Shown piece after piece: positions 1-8,410 of a DNA stretch of 64,000 nucleotides. Positions within the stretch are counted from its first letter, which is position 1. Each line of letters starts with the position of its first letter. Made by a program: the position numbers and the translations under genes. A model generated the notes under the pieces. The model did no database searches. It was not told where the DNA came from and saw nothing but the letters and a program-made list of their open reading frames with translations. The stretch is from Syntrophobacter fumaroxidans MPOB (GTDB taxonomy: Bacteria; Desulfobacterota; Syntrophobacteria; Syntrophobacterales; Syntrophobacteraceae): assembly GCF_000014965.1 (NCBI RefSeq), contig NC_008554.1, positions 3,708,001-3,772,000 on the forward strand, read 5' to 3'.

Positions 1-134
1 CATGGACTGCCGGCGTAAGCGAAGGCGCGACGGAACGGGATTGAACCCCCCTCCGGAACCGGGCGTGCGGTGGAATCCGGGCCGCGAGGGCTTGATCATC
101 TGCCGTTCTATGCGCCGGCAGCCAAGATCAGTTC

Positions 135-190
135 GAGGTGACCGGCGGTCCCTGAGGCGGGCTTGATTCGCCGCCGCTCCGAGTCACCTC
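135..190. other. bulged hairpin downstream of the LRR gene
   Basis: The arms GAGGTGAC (135-142) and GTCACCTC (183-190) are perfectly complementary. Inside them CGGCGG (143-148) pairs with CCGCCG (171-176), leaving a 6-base bulge on one side. It lies 3' of the minus-strand LRR gene and could stabilise or end its transcript, but no T-run follows on that strand. The same structure is present in the second copy at 44886-44941. Confidence 0.45.
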
Positions 191-265
191 CTCGAATGCC
201 GTCCGGTATTGCCGGTTCGGGCGGACCGGGGGATGCGCGTAGGCTAAGGGAAAGGCTGTCCGGCC

Positions 266-2635
266 TCACCAGCCCACATAAACCCCGCGGTTTTTCAGGG
301 TTTCAACGTCCTTGCAGTCCTTGACGTCTCCTTTCGCCGGGTCGCAGTTGTGGCTCAGACCGGTATCGCGCAGCCAGACGTAATCGTTCATGCCCAACCC
401 GGGATTGTCCACCAGCGGCTGGATGTCCTCGACCTCGGTGGAATCGAGGTTCACGCTTCCGATGTCGTGGAGGAACGCAAGATCGGATATATCCGCGACC
501 GGGTTGCGGGCGAGACTCAACACCACGAGGTTGGACAGGGATTGCAGTCCTGCGGCCGTCGAGACCCGGTTGTCGGAGGCGTGAAGGTTGAGCAGGCCGG
601 TCAACATGAAAAGCGGTTCCAGGCTTTGGATGAGGTTGCCGCTCAAATTCAGTTCCTTCAGCTTCGCCAGGCCGGAGAGGGGGCTGATGTTACCGATTCG
701 GTTCTGGTCGAGGCTGAGATAGGTGAGATCGATCAGATTTTCGAGCGTTTCCACCGACTGAATCCGGTTGCGGCCCAGGTCGAGTACAATCAGCTTCTTG
801 CACCACTGGATAGGCCAGATGTCAATTAATTGGTTGTCGTATAGCTCGAGGCTCTTCAACTCATCCAGGAACCGAAGCGGCCGCAGGTTCGCCACTTGAT
901 TGCGGGTCAGGTTGAGTTGAGTGATTTTCCTGAGGCGGGCCAGGGGTGCGACGTCCGCTATGAGATGATTCGGGAGCTGCAGCGATTGAAGGTTGCCGCA
1001 ATACTCGAGACCCGAGAGATTGCTGATCTTGCCGTCGTAGCCCCAGTCGTCGATCGACTCCAACCGGATCAGGTCGCTCTTCAGAATGGGCCCCGTGGGT
1101 TTTCCGATCGCTTTCCTGACGATGGACCTGAGCACGGGGTCGGGAAACGCGACCGGCAGGTCCCCGTTATAAACGAGGGTGTAGTCGCCGCCGAACATCA
1201 AGGCCATCACGACGACCGCCACTTGGTCCCATTCGTTCTCGGCAAGCTTCTTATGGATGCTGAAGCTCGAGCCCTCCCCGTTATACGCGGCCACGCCCAG
1301 GTTGTCTTTCGTGCCCAGCACATAGTAGCGAAAAACGCCGCTCTCCGATCCTTTGAGCTTGAAGGTGAATTCCGTAACGGAGGGGTCCAGCGGGAAAACA
1401 TAGTAGTGGGCGCCGAAGGCTTGCAGCGTTCCGCCGGCATTGACGGTGATCGTGAACCTGGTTACCGGTTTCATCCAGTTCTTGTCGACATGCCTCAAGG
1501 GGCCGTACTCGCGCCCGCAATTGAGGCCCGGCTCATCGTCCTCTTCGTACTCGTACCTGGGGGGAGCGTTCGCGGTGTCCTTGACATAATTGGCCTTCAT
1601 CCACTGGGTCAGAAATTCTTCGAAGTTCAGGCCCAGCCTCCTGGCGGTCACCAGGTCGAGCGACTCCATGGGACCGTGTTCCTTGTAATTGGCCCACAAC
1701 TGCCGGATTGCACTCCACCCGGCCCGCTCCGCCAGGTAAACCCACAGGTGGCAGGCGTCATAGGCGCGAGTCGTCAGGTCGACGTTTGGTGTGGACAGTC
1801 CCCTGTTCATCCAGCGCATGTAAGCATGCTCCTGAGGATAGGCGTATTTCTGGGACCAGGTGGCCGACCCTTCCAGCAGCCACCTGGTGGATGATTCCCC
1901 GTGCCATCCGTAAGAGAACTGTACGCGGTGGAATAATTCATGAGCGCAGATTTCCTTCCGGAAACATTCGTCTTTCATCCCCCAGGGAGCGAGCTGGATC
2001 ACCGGGCTGTCGGGGCTGGTCATGCCTCCCACCGAACCGGGGAGAGGCCTTATGAGGATATCGATCATCCGGCGGCCGACCGGATCGATTGTCGAGATGT
2101 AGTTCAGCGGAGTCCTGAAATCTCGGGAATACCTGTACCAGAGACGGTTCAGGATCTCGGCGGCGGCTTCAACATCCCGCAACGTCACGTTATATTTCGG
2201 GTCGGGATGGTTGTCCCGGTAGTAGAACCTGAAGTGCTTCCTGGTCGCCTGCTTGTAAGGGACTGCGTCTTCCCGTTCGATGATCCGCCGGACGGTTTCG
2301 CGGGCGGCTTCCGATATGGCGGGGTTTTTCAGGGCGGTGAGCAGCAGTTGCAGGTCGTAGGAGCCGCAGAGCTCCAACCCCTGCTGCCGCACCTCGAGAA
2401 GCGCCTCCTGTTCGGGATCGTGGAACAGGCGCCGGGCGAGCGCCAGGACATCCTCGTCGGTCCTCGGTAGTTCTTTGTTGTCGCCGTAGGCCTGCTCGAA
2501 CTCGATGAAGGACAGCGGTTCCCCGATGTCAACGATGCCCGGCGCGCGCGAAACGGTTTCCTGGGCCGGGGCGGACCCCGGCACGGAGACAAGAAGGACC
2601 AGGACGAACAAGAAGGCTCTCACTCCCATCGCCAT
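266..2635 (-). CDS. secreted zinc metalloprotease with leucine-rich repeats (copy 1)
   Basis: The 789-residue product has a signal peptide (hydrophobic residues about 6-20, then APAQE), so it is exported. An HELFH motif at 232-236 fits the HExxH zinc site of gluzincin peptidases, and E255 in the following LLEGSATW segment is a plausible third ligand. Residues about 545-750 form roughly nine leucine-rich repeats of the short bacterial LxxLxxLxLxxN type. The start codon has AAAGGAG nine bases upstream. The substrate is unknown; the repeats suggest binding to a protein or surface polymer. The gene is monocistronic by spacing. Whether the peptidase is active is inference from the motif alone. Confidence 0.8.
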   Translation of the reverse strand: MAMGVRAFLFVLVLLVSVPGSAPAQETVSRAPGIVDIGEPLSFIEFEQAYGDNKELPRTDEDVLALARRLFHDPEQEALLEVRQQGLELCGSYDLQLLLTALKNPAISEAARETVRRIIEREDAVPYKQATRKHFRFYYRDNHPDPKYNVTLRDVEAAAEILNRLWYRYSRDFRTPLNYISTIDPVGRRMIDILIRPLPGSVGGMTSPDSPVIQLAPWGMKDECFRKEICAHELFHRVQFSYGWHGESSTRWLLEGSATWSQKYAYPQEHAYMRWMNRGLSTPNVDLTTRAYDACHLWVYLAERAGWSAIRQLWANYKEHGPMESLDLVTARRLGLNFEEFLTQWMKANYVKDTANAPPRYEYEEDDEPGLNCGREYGPLRHVDKNWMKPVTRFTITVNAGGTLQAFGAHYYVFPLDPSVTEFTFKLKGSESGVFRYYVLGTKDNLGVAAYNGEGSSFSIHKKLAENEWDQVAVVVMALMFGGDYTLVYNGDLPVAFPDPVLRSIVRKAIGKPTGPILKSDLIRLESIDDWGYDGKISNLSGLEYCGNLQSLQLPNHLIADVAPLARLRKITQLNLTRNQVANLRPLRFLDELKSLELYDNQLIDIWPIQWCKKLIVLDLGRNRIQSVETLENLIDLTYLSLDQNRIGNISPLSGLAKLKELNLSGNLIQSLEPLFMLTGLLNLHASDNRVSTAAGLQSLSNLVVLSLARNPVADISDLAFLHDIGSVNLDSTEVEDIQPLVDNPGLGMNDYVWLRDTGLSHNCDPAKGDVKDCKDVETLKNRGVYVGW

Positions 2636-2947
2636 CGCGGAGCTCCTTTCAACGCCGCAGCACGAAAATGGGCTGAAGAGAGGACCGGGTCAGCCACCCG
2701 CCGGCTGCCTGAGCACTTATAAAGGATTCGCATGTTTTCTAATAATGGATATGATTTACTAAACCGTAGTGAGTTTCAGAAACGATGTCAAACGGAATTG
2801 CAGCGCACCACGGAAATGTTTCCCGCCTCGATCCGCCGGGATTGATCCGCACGGATGCGCGCTGCCTGTCGAATCCCGAATGAGAGCAGTCGCGGGTGCC
2901 TTACGGGCGGACGTGGGGGAGCGCGGGCAACGATGAGCCCGCCGGGG
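2636..2947. other. intergenic, LRR gene upstream region (copy 1)
   Basis: These 312 bases separate the LRR gene from the 3' end of cydB on the same strand. An AT-rich patch around 2715-2770 is the likeliest place for the LRR gene promoter, but no clear -35/-10 pair was found. The only other signal is the Shine-Dalgarno AAAGGAG just before the LRR start. The same bases recur at 47387-47698. Confidence 0.4.
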
Positions 2948-3979
2948 TCACTCGTCCTTGCCCGAGTAGGCCTCCGTGGTGACCTTCCCCTGGAAGATCC
3001 GATGCTTGTAGCCGGTGTAGACCAGAATGACGGGGAGCAGAACCGACGTCACCTGGAGCATGAATTCGAGGGTGTCCTTGGAAGCGGCCGCGGCGTGGAC
3101 GGTGACGGCGGAAGAGACCACGTTGGGGATCATGTCGGGGTACATGCCCAGAGAGAGTCCTATGAAGGAAAACAGGATGATCCCGGCGTTGCAGAGCAGA
3201 GGGGCGAGCTCGCGCTTCCTCCGGAGGCTCACGAACAGCATGACGAAGCAAAAGGCGGCGAGCACCGGGAATACCGCGATGTAGTATGCTTCCGGAAGCG
3301 TCGTAAGCTTGCGGACCATCTGCGGATATTTCGCTGCCGTGAAGAGGTGCACCAGGATGGAGATTCCGAGGGTCATCAGGGAAGCCGCGAAAGAGGTGCG
3401 GTAGCTTCTCGCCTGGATCGGTCCGGCGGTTTTGAACACCAGGAAGTTGGAACCCAGCATGACGTAGCCGCACAGCACGCCGAGAGCGACGAGGCAGGAA
3501 AAGGGGTTGGCCCAGCCCAGCACGCTGCCTTTGAAAACTCCCTCCCGGACGTCGAGGCCGCCCAGCAGCCCGCCCAAAGCAAACCCTTGGGAGAGGGTCA
3601 CGATCAGGCTTCCCACCCCGAAACACCTGCTCCAGACGGCGGGATGCCTCGAATTCTCGCGGAACTCGAACGACACGCCCCTGAAGACCAGCCCGAAGAT
3701 CATGCAGAGGATCGGTACGTAGAGTGCCGAAAGGAGCACGCCATAGAAAAGCGGGAAAGCGCCGAAGAGCATTCCCCCCAGCAGAACCAGCCAGGTCTGG
3801 TTGTCGTGCCAGATGCTCCCGATGGACCCCATGATGAGCCCCCGTTCGCGTTCGTCGGTCGCGGCGAGCGAGAGGATGCCGACCCCGAGGTCGGCCCCGT
3901 CGCTGATGGCGTAGTAGAGCAGGAAAAAACCGATGATGGCCAGCCATATTTCCGGAAGGTGAGACTCTATCGCTCCCAT
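2948..3979 (-). CDS. cydB: cytochrome bd quinol oxidase subunit II (copy 1)
   Basis: The 343-residue integral membrane protein pairs with CydA to reduce O2 to water with quinol electrons, in the cytoplasmic membrane. The N-terminal SDGADLGVG at residues 26-34 matches the family DGxDLGVG signature, and several long hydrophobic helices follow. The start beginning MGAIESHL was chosen over a longer upstream frame because AAGGAA precedes it and family members begin just before this first helix. The gene follows cydA by 82 bases on the same strand, so the two should be co-transcribed. No cydX-like small gene follows. In an anaerobe the likely role is oxygen detoxification. Confidence 0.95.
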   Translation of the reverse strand: MGAIESHLPEIWLAIIGFFLLYYAISDGADLGVGILSLAATDERERGLIMGSIGSIWHDNQTWLVLLGGMLFGAFPLFYGVLLSALYVPILCMIFGLVFRGVSFEFRENSRHPAVWSRCFGVGSLIVTLSQGFALGGLLGGLDVREGVFKGSVLGWANPFSCLVALGVLCGYVMLGSNFLVFKTAGPIQARSYRTSFAASLMTLGISILVHLFTAAKYPQMVRKLTTLPEAYYIAVFPVLAAFCFVMLFVSLRRKRELAPLLCNAGIILFSFIGLSLGMYPDMIPNVVSSAVTVHAAAASKDTLEFMLQVTSVLLPVILVYTGYKHRIFQGKVTTEAYSGKDE

Positions 3980-4061
3980 ATTCAAGTTCCTTCGGTCGGC
4001 GCGGAATGATGATTTGCTGCTTTCTATTCGGCCTATTCCGGTCGGTTCACTTGTTTTCGGC

Positions 4062-5411
4062 TCAGCCGGCGTGGGTGTCCGGCCCCTTGACGATGATTCT
4101 GCGCGCAAATCCCATGAACAGGATGAAGAGCAGCGGGTAAAGAATGGCGAACGTGAGCAGCGAGGTCCCGACCGTCGCGGCGGGGATCATGGTGGCGGCA
4201 TCCGAGGTGCGCAGTAGATTGTACAGAATCCAGGGCTGCCGCCCGATTTCCCGGGTTATCCATCCGGTTTCCATGGCCAGGTAGCTCAGAGGCACTGCCC
4301 CGATCCATGAATAGAGCAGCCATTTGCGGGTGGGCAGGCGATCCGGGGTGAGGTCTCCCCGTTTCCACGCCCAAAGTGTCCAGATCACGAGGAAGAAGAG
4401 CAGGAAGCCTATCCCCACCATCACTCGGAAGGCATAGAAGAGCGGCGTCACCGGTGGCTGGTCGCTGCGGGGGAATTCTTTCAGCCCTTTTACCGGACCG
4501 GTCCAACTGTGGGTCACGAGCAGGCTCAAGCCGTTGGGGATACCGATAGCCCAGTCGTTCTTCTGTTCTTCCTGGTTGGGCCACGCAATCAGCAGTTCCG
4601 GGGCTCCCCGCCCCGGCGGGTTGGTCTCCCAGTGGGCTTCAATGGCTGCAAGCTTGGCTGGCTGATGGTGGAAAACGGCGATGCCCGAACCGTCCCCGAG
4701 GAGGATCTGCAGCGGTGCGACGAGAACCGCCGCGACGACGGCGATCTTGAAGGATTGCAGGAAGAACGCCGCATGGCGCCTCTTGAGGATATACCAGGCG
4801 CTGAGCCCACCCACCACGAAGAGCGAAACCTCCAGGCAGGCCACCCACATGTGGGACACGCCCCAGGGCATGTCCGGGTTGAAGATGGCGTCAAGTCTGC
4901 TGGTGATGATGAAACGCCCGTTCTCGAATACCCCGCCGGTCGGAGTCTGCATCCAGGAGTTGGCGACCATGATCCAGAAAGCGGAAAGAGAGCCGCCGAG
5001 GGCCACCATCGAGGTCGCGAACAGGTGCATGCCCGGCGAAACCCGCTTCCAGCCGAACACCATGACCCCAAGGAAGGTCGCTTCGAGCATGAACGCCATG
5101 GCGGCCTCGAACCCGAGCATGTGCCCGAAGAAGTCTCCGCCCGCGACGGAAAAAGGGCTCCAGTTCGTGCCGAACTGGAATTCCATGGGGATTCCCGAGA
5201 CCACGCCGATGCTGAAGTTGAGCAGAAAAAGCTTGGTCCAGAAACGGCAATGATCGTAATAGCGTTTGTCGCCGGTCTTGAGGTAGAGGGCCTCCATCAG
5301 CACCAGGAAAATGCTGAGGCCCACGGTCAGAACCGGCCACAGAATGTGGAAATGGGCCGTTACCGCAAACTGGATGCGGGACAAAGTGACGTGATCGAAA
5401 AGGGTGTCCAT
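4062..5411 (-). CDS. cydA: cytochrome bd quinol oxidase subunit I (copy 1)
   Basis: The 449-residue product carries the hemes and quinol site of the bd oxidase. Visible landmarks are H20 in the first helix (equivalent to the E. coli heme b595 ligand H19), METGW containing the heme b558 methionine, and GRQPW close behind. At 449 residues, against 522 in E. coli, it belongs to the short Q-loop type. The start beginning MDTLFDHV was chosen because it matches family N-termini and has GGGAGA upstream; a longer in-frame start adds 17 atypical residues. It is first in a cydA-cydB pair and is divergent from murI. Confidence 0.96.
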   Translation of the reverse strand: MDTLFDHVTLSRIQFAVTAHFHILWPVLTVGLSIFLVLMEALYLKTGDKRYYDHCRFWTKLFLLNFSIGVVSGIPMEFQFGTNWSPFSVAGGDFFGHMLGFEAAMAFMLEATFLGVMVFGWKRVSPGMHLFATSMVALGGSLSAFWIMVANSWMQTPTGGVFENGRFIITSRLDAIFNPDMPWGVSHMWVACLEVSLFVVGGLSAWYILKRRHAAFFLQSFKIAVVAAVLVAPLQILLGDGSGIAVFHHQPAKLAAIEAHWETNPPGRGAPELLIAWPNQEEQKNDWAIGIPNGLSLLVTHSWTGPVKGLKEFPRSDQPPVTPLFYAFRVMVGIGFLLFFLVIWTLWAWKRGDLTPDRLPTRKWLLYSWIGAVPLSYLAMETGWITREIGRQPWILYNLLRTSDAATMIPAATVGTSLLTFAILYPLLFILFMGFARRIIVKGPDTHAG

Positions 5412-5788
5412 ACGATTTCGAGTCTCCCGATGAAACGGGTATGTCCGCCCGTCCCGCATCACTGAACCAGGGACGGCAGGGTGGATGAATTCCGGCCGGG
5501 CCGCGTTGCAGCCCCGCGTACCGGCCCGGCCTGCCCGGAGGGCCGCGCCGCGTCCCGGGAGGACGAGGCGCCGAGGGTACGCGATCTTGAGAAATTAGCA
5601 AATGCGTCCTCAAGTTAAAGCTGATATGATAAAAATGCTAGCCCGCGCTCCGCTCGGGCATGGTTTTCCGGCGCGTTTCGGCAACCGAGGGCCATGTAGC
5701 GTGTATCGCCCGACGCTGCCTGAGCCGCGTCGAAAATGCCGTCAGGCCCGGTCGTTCGCGGTGAACCTTCGCATGCGTGTGCCATGAC
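5412..5788. other. divergent cydA/murI intergenic region (copy 1)
   Basis: These 377 bases must hold the promoters of both cydA (minus) and murI (plus). A TATGAT hexamer at 5625-5630 could be a plus-strand -10 for murI, but no good -35 stands at the right distance. The part next to cydA is very GC-rich. No riboswitch or FNR-type palindrome was recognised. The same bases recur at 50163-50539. Confidence 0.35.
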
Positions 5789-6604
5789 ATGAATTTTGTG
5801 AAACCGGATTCCAACAGCGCCATAGGTGTTTTCGACTCGGGAATCGGCGGGTTGACCGTCGTTCGGGCCTTGATGGAAAGGCTCCCGTTCGAGAGTATCA
5901 TCTACTTCGGGGATACGGCCCGGGTGCCTTACGGGGTGAAATCCGTCGACACCATATCGAAGTTTGCCGGGGAGATCACCGAGTTTTTGCTCCGGCAGCA
6001 GGTGAAGCTGCTGATCGTCGCCTGCAACACCATGGCGGCCGTGGCCCGCGAGGTCATCGTGGGGCTCTCGCCCGTTCCGGTCCTGGACGTCATCGATGCC
6101 GGCGCGAGCAGCGCGGTCGAGGCAACTCGGGCCAGGTACGTGGGCGTCATCGGGACTCCCGCCACGATCAACAGCAACGCCTACGCGCGGGCGATCCACC
6201 GCCATGATGCCGGAATTCGCATATTCTCGCAGGCGTGCCCCCTCTTCGTGCCGCTCGTGGAAGAAGGGTGGCTCGATCACCCGGTAACGCGGCTGACCGC
6301 GCGGGAATACCTGCGCCCCGTAACCACTCACCAGATCGATACGCTGGTCCTGGGCTGTACGCACTATCCTCTGCTCAAACCCCTCCTGCAGAAAGTGGTG
6401 GGAAAGGACATCCATTTGGTCGACTCGGCCGAGGCCATGGCCGAGCGGACCGCCGCGGTGCTCACTGAAATGGATCTGTGGAATCGAAGTGCTTCCCCCC
6501 CGGATTACCGCTTCTTTGTCAGCGATGTGCCCTTGCGCTTCCAGGGGATCGGCGAGCGGTTCCTTGGAAGGAGCCTGCCCAAGGTGCAGGTCGTGAAATG
6601 GTGA
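5789..6604 (+). CDS. murI: glutamate racemase (copy 1)
   Basis: The enzyme converts L- to D-glutamate for peptidoglycan synthesis in the cytoplasm. The 271-residue product shows the FDSGIGG motif with D16, the first catalytic cysteine C79 in ACNT, and the second, C190, in GCTHYPLL with H192. Length is normal for the family. The ATG beginning MNFVKPDS was preferred; an in-frame GTG four codons upstream at 5777 is possible, and neither has a good Shine-Dalgarno. An essential-type gene present in two identical copies in one window is unusual. Confidence 0.95.
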   Translation: MNFVKPDSNSAIGVFDSGIGGLTVVRALMERLPFESIIYFGDTARVPYGVKSVDTISKFAGEITEFLLRQQVKLLIVACNTMAAVAREVIVGLSPVPVLDVIDAGASSAVEATRARYVGVIGTPATINSNAYARAIHRHDAGIRIFSQACPLFVPLVEEGWLDHPVTRLTAREYLRPVTTHQIDTLVLGCTHYPLLKPLLQKVVGKDIHLVDSAEAMAERTAAVLTEMDLWNRSASPPDYRFFVSDVPLRFQGIGERFLGRSLPKVQVVKW

Positions 6605-6785
6605 AGGCTGCCCCGAATCCGCTTCTCATCAGCGACTGAAAGCGCTTTCCCGCCGGTTCCCGAGGGGCGCCGCCGCATGCGCACGCGGGCTGTAGCCCCG
6701 GGGGACGGGGGAATCTCTGCCTCGGTTTCCTGCCGCGTGTCAAAGCCGCCGTTTTCGATGCAACTCCTCATGAATCGACGGAAAA

Positions 6786-7763
6786 CTAACGGCTGAAATG
6801 CAGCACGGCCTGATGGACTCCCTGCACGACCATGGCCATGCGTTTGTAGTCGAGGGTGTCGGCCGTGTCGCCGGCAGTGTGGTAGCTTGCGTTGCGGTAG
6901 AAGGCCGTATCGGTGATCATGACCGCTTTCCAGCCCTCGCGCCAGTAATTGCGATGGTCGGAGAAATCGATCCCGGGGACGATCGCCGGGGCGTTTATGG
7001 AATGAACGGGCAGAGGGGAGACGCCCCGCATGGCTCTCTTGACCCGGCGCACCACGTCGGTTTGGTCCATTTTGCCCACGACGGCGATGAAATCTCCCCG
7101 GCTCGGGTAGAAAGCTTTGAGCAGGATGAATGGAAATTTCTGACTCCCTTGCCGGTCGTTGAAGAAACCGATCGCCTCAAGGCAGATCATGATGCGAACC
7201 GATCGGTTCCGCGCCTTCAGTGAAGACGCATGGACGGCGCTGCCCATATGCGGCGTTCCGTAATAGGGAGGTTCCTCCAGGCTGTAGGCGACGAGTTCAA
7301 CGAGGGTGTTCAAGGAGCTCTTACGGAGCAGATGTGCCAGTTCGATCAGTCCCGCCACGGCGCCGGCGTTGTCGTCGGCGCCCGGCCATTCCTCAAAAGC
7401 GTCGTAATGTGCGCCGACAACGATTCTGTCCTGCGTTTCCGGTCCGAAGCAGGCGATTACGTTGCGATACGTCGATCCATCGACTTGAAACGGCTGTTCG
7501 ACGACCCGGCCTCCCGCTTTATCGAATTCGTCCCGAACGTAGGCCGCCGCCCGGTCCAGGTTTTCGGGATGGCCCGCATCCCGCGGCACAAAAGTTTCCG
7601 AAAGCATCCGCGTGTGCCGTTCGAGGCGTGCGGGATCAATGGATGCCGGGAGGTTTTCAGCCGACGTGCGCCAGGTCGGCTGGGTGAGCACAAACCACAA
7701 TATCGCCACTGAGACGAGCACCGAGACCGCGGTCAACACGATAATCCTCCACAGGAATCGCAT
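6786..7763 (-). CDS. membrane-anchored M28-family aminopeptidase-like protein (copy 1)
   Basis: The 325-residue product begins with one hydrophobic segment (about residues 6-26), then a zinc peptidase domain that should lie outside the membrane. M28 landmarks are GAHYDA with the first His/Asp ligand region, GADDNAG with the bridging Asp, the EE of YSLEEPPYYGT, CLEAIGF, and a late His in SYHTAGDT. The start beginning MRFLWR has AAGGAACAAGGG just upstream; the longer open frame above it lacks family similarity. Family members release N-terminal amino acids, but the actual substrate is unknown. Upstream DNA beyond 7906 differs from that of the second copy, so the two may be expressed differently. 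Confidence 0.85.
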   Translation of the reverse strand: MRFLWRIIVLTAVSVLVSVAILWFVLTQPTWRTSAENLPASIDPARLERHTRMLSETFVPRDAGHPENLDRAAAYVRDEFDKAGGRVVEQPFQVDGSTYRNVIACFGPETQDRIVVGAHYDAFEEWPGADDNAGAVAGLIELAHLLRKSSLNTLVELVAYSLEEPPYYGTPHMGSAVHASSLKARNRSVRIMICLEAIGFFNDRQGSQKFPFILLKAFYPSRGDFIAVVGKMDQTDVVRRVKRAMRGVSPLPVHSINAPAIVPGIDFSDHRNYWREGWKAVMITDTAFYRNASYHTAGDTADTLDYKRMAMVVQGVHQAVLHFSR

Positions 7764-8042
7764 CCCTTGTTCCTTGTTCGCTTTTCGTGAACAGGATGAT
7801 CTCCGGTCCGGAAAACCTTGCGTGCAAGTCCGGAGCGGCGGCCGGTATCCGGCCATCCCTCGCCCGTTCCGGCTCATGACGGTCCGAAGACAATTTCAGC
7901 CCGGTCGCCGGCCGTGCCGACCGAGCTTCAAAGCAATGGAAACGGATCGAACACAGCCCGCGGGAAACGGCCTTTCCTCACGGGCCGGATAAAGCGGGGG
8001 AGCGAAGCGTGCCCTGCCCCCCCGCCCACGGAAGCACCGCGT

Positions 8043-8237
8043 ATGGAAAAGCTGGTCAACACATGGGGCGTATGCGAATTCGCCGAGATGAGTCACGACC
8101 CGTGGAGAAGATGGGACGCGAGCTGCAAGGCCTATCGTCCCGGCGAGGTCCGAAGAGTGGGGACCATCGGGCAGTGCTGCGCCAATTGCGTCTATTGGCT
8201 GGCTCCGGATGAGACCCCCGAGCCCGAGGACCGGTAG
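8043..8237 (+). CDS. small cysteine-rich hypothetical protein
   Basis: The 64-residue product has five cysteines, including C11 and a CCxxC cluster near residue 45, and ends in an acidic tail. It has no signal peptide or membrane segment. The cysteine spacing suggests a small metal-binding fold. GGAAG lies about eight bases upstream of the ATG. It stands alone between two minus-strand genes, just outside the right end of the duplicated block. I do not recognise the family; the longer open frame upstream of this ATG looks non-coding. Confidence 0.5.
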   Translation: MEKLVNTWGVCEFAEMSHDPWRRWDASCKAYRPGEVRRVGTIGQCCANCVYWLAPDETPEPEDR

Positions 8238-8410
8238 CGGATGCGGCGAACAGCGGGGAGTCCGCATGATCCGGGAACAGGGACATTCCGCATACGGTTC
8301 GCTTCGGCCGGACCGGCAGTTCCGTGCGCTCAGTCACGCAAAAGGGCGATGATCGTCGGTCCCCAACCGCACGCATCGGTCTTCGATCTCTTCTCTCTTC
8401 TTATGAAGCT

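Larger units (their letters stand above)
1..7906. repeat. 7.9-kb direct repeat, copy 1
   Basis: This block matches 44753-52657 in the same orientation, offset 44751. It holds an LRR metalloprotease gene, cydB, cydA, murI and an M28 peptidase gene. All encoded proteins are identical between copies, and aligned stretches checked by eye match. The only difference seen is one extra A near position 17 in this copy. Identity stops after 7906, about 140 bases upstream of the M28 start codon. The left end coincides with the window edge, so the true left limit of this copy cannot be seen. No insertion sequence or transposase lies at the visible right edge. Confidence 0.97.

Noticed and set aside
20-60. 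GGTTCAATCCC-like T-arm on the minus strand near the repeat edge
   Set aside because: No acceptor, D or anticodon stem can be formed around it, so it is not a tRNA.
896-1894. 332-codon plus-strand open frame inside the LRR gene
   Set aside because: It is the antisense shadow of a well-supported minus-strand gene with signal peptide, HExxH and LRRs; GC-rich DNA gives long antisense frames.
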